Shown: positions 32,426 to 36,491 of the stretch, in pieces
How the letters are laid out: the number at the start of each line of letters is the position of its first letter
Numbering within the stretch: the stretch's first letter is position 1
DNA from: UBA2108 sp002713215
Lineage (GTDB): Bacteria; Bacteroidota; Bacteroidia; Flavobacteriales_G; Salibacteraceae
Direction of reading: 5' to 3'
NCBI GenBank assembly: GCA_937891015.1
Contig: CALAPY010000010.1
Span: 1-36,491 of the forward strand
Length of the DNA: 36,491 nucleotides
Program-made: the position numbers and the translations under genes
Notes under the pieces: generated by a model
What the model saw: the letters and a program-made list of their open reading frames with translations, nothing else
Databases searched by the model: none
Told to the model about the DNA's origin: nothing

Positions 32426-33770
32426 CTTGTATACCAACGAATTTGTCAAAAATAGGAGCGAAGATGGGTAAACACAGAATGCTTAGTATGGGTACTACCG
32501 GAATTCGAAATCGTGCATCCACCTCGGTTATACTTGATACGAGTGCAATATAGATTAGGAGGGAAAGGAGAAGTCCGAAAATTTTGAAGTCTCTTGTTAG
32601 CCAATATTTTAATGAAAACAAGATTCCTAAATATGTAATTAACAGAATGAATGCTTGAATTGCAACGAGAAACAGGGTTGTCGTATCCGAGTTGTTCAAG
32701 GTTTTTTGAAGAAGGTTTCCTTTAGACCTGTTTTCTACCGATGCCATAGCAGCATGTACGTTATCTGCTTTCAACTGAAAATTAAAATAACTGCGCATAG
32801 GCTTTATAAAGAACATGATGGTCGAGGTGGCCCACATCTTTAAAAACGCTTCGGGGTAGGTACTTATCACTCTCTTGGTTTCGGCCCTGGCAAATGAAAT
32901 AAATGGAGGAATTGCTCCGGGATCACCAACAAAGTCAAGCCCGGCTAAACTGTCATTTCTATACTCCATTTCTATTGATTTCTGAGGTTTATCCTCTGCC
33001 AGGGAACGAACTTGTGTCGATGTATGAAACAAAAGGTTTACTTCTGAGATACTTGAGAAGAATGGGTTCCCAAAGATTACATGATTTCTATAGATCCACG
33101 GGCCAATAAAGACTCCGATTATTACCGCATGAACCAAAAACGTTTTTATTCTTCTGGTGATACCAAACCCCGAGAAAAGAAAATAGCCCAGAGGAATTAT
33201 AATTATGAAGTAGAAAGTTATGGGGCGGGTCAATGTGGCTAATGCCATTAGTATAACACTTGCGGTAACGGCGTCCTCTTCCTTGAATTTTATGCCTTTA
33301 ACAGCATAATAGACGGATATTGTCAGGAGCAACGTGTATAAACTCTCGGAGGCAACTACGTTACCCATATATATACTGGGCAAATTGATGGCGACGAGAA
33401 TTCCAGCCAAAACGTTTACCGATCTGTTTCTACCTATGATGTCCGCAATTTGGTAAGTGACCAATGCTGTAGACGCACCTAGCAATGCCTGAACAAAAAC
33501 AATCCATTTACCAGCAAGCTGTGCCAAATGAAAAAGAAGAATAAAAGCCGGATAGATTGGGGTACGTGTGCTATCAGGGGTTTGAGGTTCTATCAGGCTT
33601 TGGCTAAAAACCTGATCCTGATACAGGTTTTTTGCAATGTTTAGGTACCCCCAGGAATCATATTGGTATATACTGTCCGGGTTAGTTTGTTGGATGTAAA
33701 CCGTATAGCCAATTCGAAGAATAAATGCCAGAATAAAAACAAACAGACCAGGGTAACGAAACAAGAACAA
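32418..33770 (-). CDS. GT39/ArnT-like membrane glycosyltransferase
   Basis: The 450-residue protein has about ten membrane helices and resembles the ArnT/PMT-like family, which transfers sugars from polyprenyl-phosphate donors on the periplasmic side. The first loop has an acidic YQYDSWGYLNIAKNLY and TPDSTRTPIYPAFI. ALATLTRPITFYFIIIIPLG, a GPWIYRNHVIFGNP loop and EVDARFRIPVVPILSIL near the C terminus are also typical. Acceptor is unknown. The start is TTG at 33770, six to eleven bases after a TACCTTTG promoter element; no in-frame ATG lies nearby and an upstream stop at 33780-33782 closes the frame. yhhQ overlaps its 3' end. Confidence 0.85.
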   Translation of the reverse strand: MFLFRYPGLFVFILAFILRIGYTVYIQQTNPDSIYQYDSWGYLNIAKNLYQDQVFSQSLIEPQTPDSTRTPIYPAFILLFHLAQLAGKWIVFVQALLGASTALVTYQIADIIGRNRSVNVLAGILVAINLPSIYMGNVVASESLYTLLLTISVYYAVKGIKFKEEDAVTASVILMALATLTRPITFYFIIIIPLGYFLFSGFGITRRIKTFLVHAVIIGVFIGPWIYRNHVIFGNPFFSSISEVNLLFHTSTQVRSLAEDKPQKSIEMEYRNDSLAGLDFVGDPGAIPPFISFARAETKRVISTYPEAFLKMWATSTIMFFIKPMRSYFNFQLKADNVHAAMASVENRSKGNLLQKTLNNSDTTTLFLVAIQAFILLITYLGILFSLKYWLTRDFKIFGLLLSLLIYIALVSSITEVDARFRIPVVPILSILCLPIFAPIFDKFVGIQDE

Positions 33771-33780
33771 GGGGTTTGTT

Positions 33781-33788
33781 CAAAGGTA
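33781..33788 (-). promoter_or_regulatory. -7 promoter element for the GT39 gene
   Basis: Minus-strand TACCTTTG matches TAnnTTTG and ends 10 bases before the TTG start at 33770, giving a very short leader. It lies just beyond the groEL terminator. Confidence 0.55.
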
Positions 33789-33802
33789 ATTTTTCTTGCA
33801 AT

Positions 33803-33836
33803 AAAAAATCCCCCTTCGTTTCCAAAGAGGGATTTT
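33803..33836 (-). terminator. Rho-independent terminator of groES-groEL
   Basis: On the minus strand AAAATCCC pairs with GGGATTTT, with an inner CTT/AAG pairing after one mismatch and an eight-base loop, and runs into six T. It lies 54 bases after the groEL stop and separates groEL from the GT39 promoter. The near symmetry would also allow it to act on the other strand. Confidence 0.8.
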
Positions 33837-33850
33837 CAAAATATTTAGAG

Positions 33851-33893
33851 CCTCATTCAATTGAATGAGGTAGTCGAGCGTAGCCGAGACTAC
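33851..33893. repeat. Two adjacent palindromes, REP-like, overlapping the groEL stop
   Basis: CCTCATTCAATTGAATGAGG at 33851-33870 is a perfect 20-base palindrome. It is followed directly by a hairpin with arms GTAGTC (33870-33875) and GACTAC (33888-33893) around a GC-rich core holding GAGCGTAGCC. The second hairpin contains the groEL stop codon. The type resembles REP elements with GTCGAGC cores common in flavobacterial genomes; only one copy is in this window. Confidence 0.6.
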
Positions 33894-35533
33894 ATCATTC
33901 CTGGCATTCCGCCACCCATTCCACCAGCTGGCATAGGAGGCATTGCCGGCTCGTCTTCTTTGTCTTCAGAAAGAACACATTCCGTAGTTAGGAACATTCC
34001 AGCGATAGAAGCCGCATGCTCCAATGCTACACGAGTTACTTTAGTAGGGTCAATTACTCCTGCTGCAAGTAAATTTTCATAAACATCAGTTCTTGCGTTA
34101 TATCCAAAATCGCCTTTACCTTCTCTCACTTTTTGTACTACAACAGCACCTTCTCCCCCTGCATTTTTAATGATTTGACGAAGTGGCTCTTCTATAGCAC
34201 GTCTTATAATGGCAACACCAGTATTCTGGTCCATGTTGTCCAGGTCCAGTTTGTCTAATGAATCAATTGCTCTAATTAAGGCAACTCCACCACCAGGAAC
34301 AATTCCCTCTTCCACAGCAGCACGAGTAGCGGCAAGTGCATCGTCAACTCGATCTTTCTTTTCTTTCATTTCAACCTCAGTTGCAGCACCAATGTATAGT
34401 ACAGCAACTCCGCCTGCTAACTTGGCAAGTCTTTCCTGAAGTTTTTCCTTGTCATAATCAGAAGTAGTGGTTTCAATTTGAGCTTTGATTTGATTTACAC
34501 GACCATCAATATCTTCTTTTGACCCGGAACCATTTACAATGGTAGTATTGTCCTTGTCAATTTCGATTTTCTCACAGGTACCTAAATCTTCAAGCGTTGC
34601 ATCTTCCAATTTACGACCTTGCTCTTCTGAGATCACAGAACCTCCGGTAAGAATAGCAATATCTTCCAACATGGCTTTTCTTCGATCTCCGAATCCTGGA
34701 GCCTTAACAGCAGCAATTTTCAAAGAACCTCTTAATTTGTTTACTACCAAAGTAGCAAGGGCTTCTCCATCTACATCTTCAGCAATAATGCAAAGGCCTT
34801 TACCTGTTTGAGCTGTTTTCTCAAGAACCGGAAGAAGATCTTTCATAGTAGAAATCTTCTTGTCATAAATAAGAATGTATGGGCTCTCCAAATCAGTAAT
34901 CATTTTCTCCGTATTAGTTACGAAGTATGGAGAAAGGTATCCTCGGTCAAACTGCATTCCCTCAACCACATCTACAGTAGTGTCAGTACCTTTAGCCTCT
35001 TCAACAGTGATAACGCCTTCCTTTTTAACCTTACCCATTGCTTCGGCGATTAATGAACCGATTACCTCATCATTATTTGCTGAGATAGAAGCAACTTGTT
35101 TGATTTTGTCATTGTCGTCACCAACTTCTTCCGACTGCGTTCCAAGGTTTTCGATTACTGCTTTTACCGCTTTATCGATACCTCTTTTCAGATCCATTGG
35201 GTTTGCACCTGAAGCAACATTTCTTAGTCCTGTGTGAATAATTGACTGAGCAAGAATGGTTGCAGTTGTTGTTCCATCACCAGCAATGTCTGCCGTTTTA
35301 GAAGCAACTTCCTTTACCATTTGAGCTCCCATGTTTTCAATGGGATCTTTAAGCTCTATTTCTTTAGCAACTGATACACCATCTTTTGTTATGCTTGGTC
35401 CACCAAAGCTTTTGTCGATAACAACATTTCTTCCTTTTGGTCCTAATGTTACTTTAACTGCATCTGCTAAAGCATCTACTCCTTTTTTGAGTTGATCTCT
35501 TCCTTCAACGTCAAATGTTATTTTCTTAGCCAT
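33890..35533 (-). CDS. groEL: Chaperonin GroEL (Hsp60)
   Basis: GroEL is the large ring of the ATP-driven protein-folding chaperonin and works with GroES. The 547-residue product is complete: MAKKITFDVEGRDQLKKGVD at the start, LGPKGRNVVIDKSFGGP and DGTTTATILAQSI in the ATP-binding part, and the C-terminal ATRAAVEEGIVPGGG. It ends with the Gly-Met-rich tail GGMGGGMPGMM. It lies 26 bases after groES in one operon. Its stop codon is embedded in a REP-like hairpin and a terminator follows. Frames on the opposite strand across the gene are shadows. Confidence 0.98.
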   Translation of the reverse strand: MAKKITFDVEGRDQLKKGVDALADAVKVTLGPKGRNVVIDKSFGGPSITKDGVSVAKEIELKDPIENMGAQMVKEVASKTADIAGDGTTTATILAQSIIHTGLRNVASGANPMDLKRGIDKAVKAVIENLGTQSEEVGDDNDKIKQVASISANNDEVIGSLIAEAMGKVKKEGVITVEEAKGTDTTVDVVEGMQFDRGYLSPYFVTNTEKMITDLESPYILIYDKKISTMKDLLPVLEKTAQTGKGLCIIAEDVDGEALATLVVNKLRGSLKIAAVKAPGFGDRRKAMLEDIAILTGGSVISEEQGRKLEDATLEDLGTCEKIEIDKDNTTIVNGSGSKEDIDGRVNQIKAQIETTTSDYDKEKLQERLAKLAGGVAVLYIGAATEVEMKEKKDRVDDALAATRAAVEEGIVPGGGVALIRAIDSLDKLDLDNMDQNTGVAIIRRAIEEPLRQIIKNAGGEGAVVVQKVREGKGDFGYNARTDVYENLLAAGVIDPTKVTRVALEHAASIAGMFLTTECVLSEDKEDEPAMPPMPAGGMGGGMPGMM

Positions 35534-35559
35534 TACGTAAGTTTTTTAATTTTTATGAA

Positions 35560-35835
35560 TTAAACGATAGCAAAAATGTCTGACTCTCTCATCATTAAGT
35601 AGTCCTTGCCTTCAAACGAAATTTCACTTCCGCCATATTGCCCATAAAGTACAGAGTCGCCAACTTTAACAGTCATGGGCTCGTCGGGCTTTCCAGTACC
35701 TACCGCTACCACAACTCCTCTTCGTGGTTTTTCTTTAGCCGTATCCGGAATAATAATTCCTCCGGCTGTTTTTTCCTCCGCAGGAGCAGCTTCTACAAGC
35801 ACTCTGTCTGCTAGAGGTTTAATATTTATTCCCAT
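35560..35835 (-). CDS. groES: Co-chaperonin GroES (Hsp10)
   Basis: GroES caps the GroEL ring. The 91-residue product shows the standard sequence: MGINIKPLADRVLVEAAPAE, the mobile loop EEKTAGGIIIPDTAKEKP, then VVAVGTGKPDEPMTVKVGDS and YGQYGGSEISFEGKDYLMMR. Length fits the family. The 190-base gap upstream holds repeated TGTCA/TGACA elements and a sigma-54-like TTGGCATG but no CIRCE operator, so heat-shock control is likely of a different kind. Confidence 0.97.
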   Translation of the reverse strand: MGINIKPLADRVLVEAAPAEEKTAGGIIIPDTAKEKPRRGVVVAVGTGKPDEPMTVKVGDSVLYGQYGGSEISFEGKDYLMMRESDIFAIV

Positions 35836-35889
35836 TTTAAAATTATTTTAAGTTAGAATTTCAATTCAATTTTTCAATTGCACGCTTTA

Positions 35890-35905
35890 TCATTTCTCAT
35901 GCCAA
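35890..35905 (-). promoter_or_regulatory. Sigma-54-like promoter candidate for groES-groEL
   Basis: Minus-strand TTGGCATG (35905 to 35898) resembles the -24 element of sigma-54 promoters (TTGGCAY). Ten bases after the GG comes GA where GC is expected, so the -12 element is imperfect. Placed as a promoter it gives a leader of roughly 40 bases before groES. No TAnnTTTG element is seen in the gap. Confidence 0.3.
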
Positions 35906-35926
35906 TGGTTTACACGCTTGAATCCT

Positions 35927-35985
35927 TGACATTTTTGCTGACTCCGTACAAAAAAATGTCAGCATGAATGACATACTGACATTTT
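35927..35985. promoter_or_regulatory. Cluster of TGTCA/TGACA elements upstream of groES
   Basis: TGACA or its complement TGTCA occurs at 35927-35931, 35957-35961, 35969-35973 and 35977-35981. Four copies of a five-base word in 55 bases, placed upstream of the TTGGCATG candidate, look like activator or repressor sites for groESL. Two copies also form the arms of the hairpin listed separately. Confidence 0.4.
35950..35985 (-). terminator. Possible terminator of secG
   Basis: On the minus strand AAAATGTCAG and CTGACATTTT form a perfect ten-pair stem around a 13-base loop and run into seven T. It begins 41 bases after the secG stop. The stem is AT-rich, so termination may be weak and groESL may be partly read from the secG transcript. 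Confidence 0.5.
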
Positions 35986-36025
35986 AAGTTTTTAAGATCA
36001 GATTTAACCAATCAATGTTTCTTCA

Positions 36026-36349
36026 CTACTGAGCCGGAGTTGGGGCAGCCTCAGGTGGAGGAAGAATAGTTTCGTTTTCAATGTATTCTTCAATAGAAGA
36101 TTTCTTTTCAACTTCTACATTTTCTGTTTTATCACCAACAGCTGCTGCACCAAGGCACAATACCAAAAGACCAATTGCAAGTCCCCAGGTAGCCTTTTCT
36201 AAGAAATCAGCAGTTCTTTTAACACCAATCACCTGAGTGGTTGACGAAAAGCCACTTGCCAATCCGCCACCTTTTGATTCTTGTACCAATACTACTGCAG
36301 TTAGCAAAATACAGTCAAGAAAAATCAATATAAATATTACTGTAAGCAT
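36026..36349 (-). CDS. secG: Protein translocase subunit SecG
   Basis: SecG is the small accessory subunit of the SecYEG channel in the inner membrane. The 107-residue product has a first helix at about 2-20 (LTVIFILIFLDCILLTAVVL). The conserved loop VQESKGGGLASGFSS comes next, and a second helix at about 53-70 (KATWGLAIGLLVLCLGAAA). A Pro/Glu/Ala-rich tail ends PPPEAAPTPAQ, common in this phylum. It begins five bases after the stop of a TPR gene, so the two are an operon, and groES-groEL follow. Confidence 0.93.
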   Translation of the reverse strand: MLTVIFILIFLDCILLTAVVLVQESKGGGLASGFSSTTQVIGVKRTADFLEKATWGLAIGLLVLCLGAAAVGDKTENVEVEKKSSIEEYIENETILPPPEAAPTPAQ

Positions 36350-36354
36350 GTCGT

Positions 36355-36491
36355 TTATTGTTTATTATCAAGCTCTTTTTTGAGGCGCGCAAAGTAATCG
36401 CTTTTTTCCGGATATTTCAAACTTAATTTTTCATAAGTTTTTCGGGCTTTGGAAAGGTTTCCCTGCTTGGCATATATCTTAGCCAAAGTCT
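36355..36491 (-). CDS. Tetratricopeptide-repeat protein, C-terminal end (cut by window edge)
   Basis: Only the last 44 codons are in the window, on the minus strand and open to the right edge. They read TLAKIYAKQGNLSKARKTYE followed by KLSLKYPEKSDYFARLKKEL, a clear TPR helix pair (LAxIYxxQGNxxKAxxxYExLxxxYP) and a charged end. The stop lies five bases before the secG start. In other flavobacteria a TPR protein of unknown function precedes secG in the same order. The rest of the gene and any signal peptide lie outside, so no function is assigned. Confidence 0.8.
   Translation of the reverse strand, partial: TLAKIYAKQGNLSKARKTYEKLSLKYPEKSDYFARLKKELDNKQ

Noticed and set aside
34875..35237. 120-codon open frame antisense to groEL
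   Set aside because: It lies wholly within the well-supported groEL gene on the other strand, has no promoter or ribosome site and encodes a low-complexity Ser/Thr-rich product, as expected for a shadow frame.
35836..36025. CIRCE operator for HrcA upstream of groES
   Set aside because: The TTAGCACTC-N9-GAGTGCTAA inverted repeat was looked for on both strands and is absent.
1..36491. tRNA genes, CRISPR arrays, insertion sequences or prophage genes
   Set aside because: Nearly all sequence is occupied by recognised protein genes, and none of the gaps shows a cloverleaf, spaced direct repeats or transposase fragments.

Overview
The window is a stretch of core chromosome from a member of the Bacteroidota, most likely a marine-type Flavobacteriales. 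Four things point there. The type IX secretion and gliding genes gldJ, a porP/sprF homologue, porU and porV form one block. The gene orders glgA-like/panC/panD/flippase/rfaE2/radA, SDR/trmB/atl/mrp/nfu and TPR/secG/groES/groEL are familiar from flavobacteria. Lipoproteins carry Bacteroidetes-style signal peptides. Many genes are preceded by the Bacteroidetes sigma-A -7 element TAnnTTTG. The DNA is AT-rich. Coding is dense, no gap exceeds 300 bases, and I saw no rRNA, tRNA, insertion sequence or CRISPR array.

Layout. 1-2985 (minus strand): a GT5-only glycogen/starch synthase-like protein, a DUF4270 lipoprotein and the N-terminal part of glmS, apparently one operon. 3086-7846 (plus): panC, panD (pantothenate), a flippase-like membrane protein, rfaE2 (heptose adenylyltransferase), radA and a CoA-type NUDIX hydrolase. 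7901-9439: glyS. 9447-13333 (minus): porP/sprF-like, gldJ, murF. 13494-19695 (plus): porU, porV, ispF, cdd. 19775-22033: pdhA and pdhC of pyruvate dehydrogenase, converging on a MurG-like glycosyltransferase. 23180-26316 (plus): SDR, trmB, alkyltransferase-like protein, mrp, nfu. 26333-27079 (minus): GT2 glycosyltransferase. 27232-28551 (plus): an orphan eCIS_core (DUF4157) protein. 28616-33770 (minus): GT39 glycosyltransferase, queuosine-precursor transporter, dsbD, gmhA. 33890-36491 (minus): a TPR gene fragment, secG, groES, groEL.

How the genes fit together. The gldJ/porP-like/porU/porV block supplies the gliding/T9SS lipoprotein, the outer-membrane shuttle and the C-terminal-signal peptidase that process secreted cargo. 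Mrp and Nfu form an Fe-S cluster assembly pair. RfaE2 and GmhA are two steps of nucleotide-heptose synthesis for surface glycans, which the several glycosyltransferases could feed into.

The strongest candidate for something undescribed is the 439-residue protein at 27232-28551. It has an eCIS_core putative metallopeptidase domain with an HEAWH motif, and a C-terminal part with an apparent clan-CD (caspase/C80/CHAT-like) His-Gly and Cys pair. It lacks a Sec signal and a T9SS C-terminal domain and sits alone between housekeeping genes. Other points of interest are a tandemly duplicated redox domain in DsbD, near-leaderless genes, a terminator directly upstream of murF, a REP-like hairpin that supplies the groEL stop codon, repeated TGTCA/TGACA elements upstream of groES, and an Mrp protein without its usual CxxC. 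All functional assignments come from reading motifs; no database search was run.
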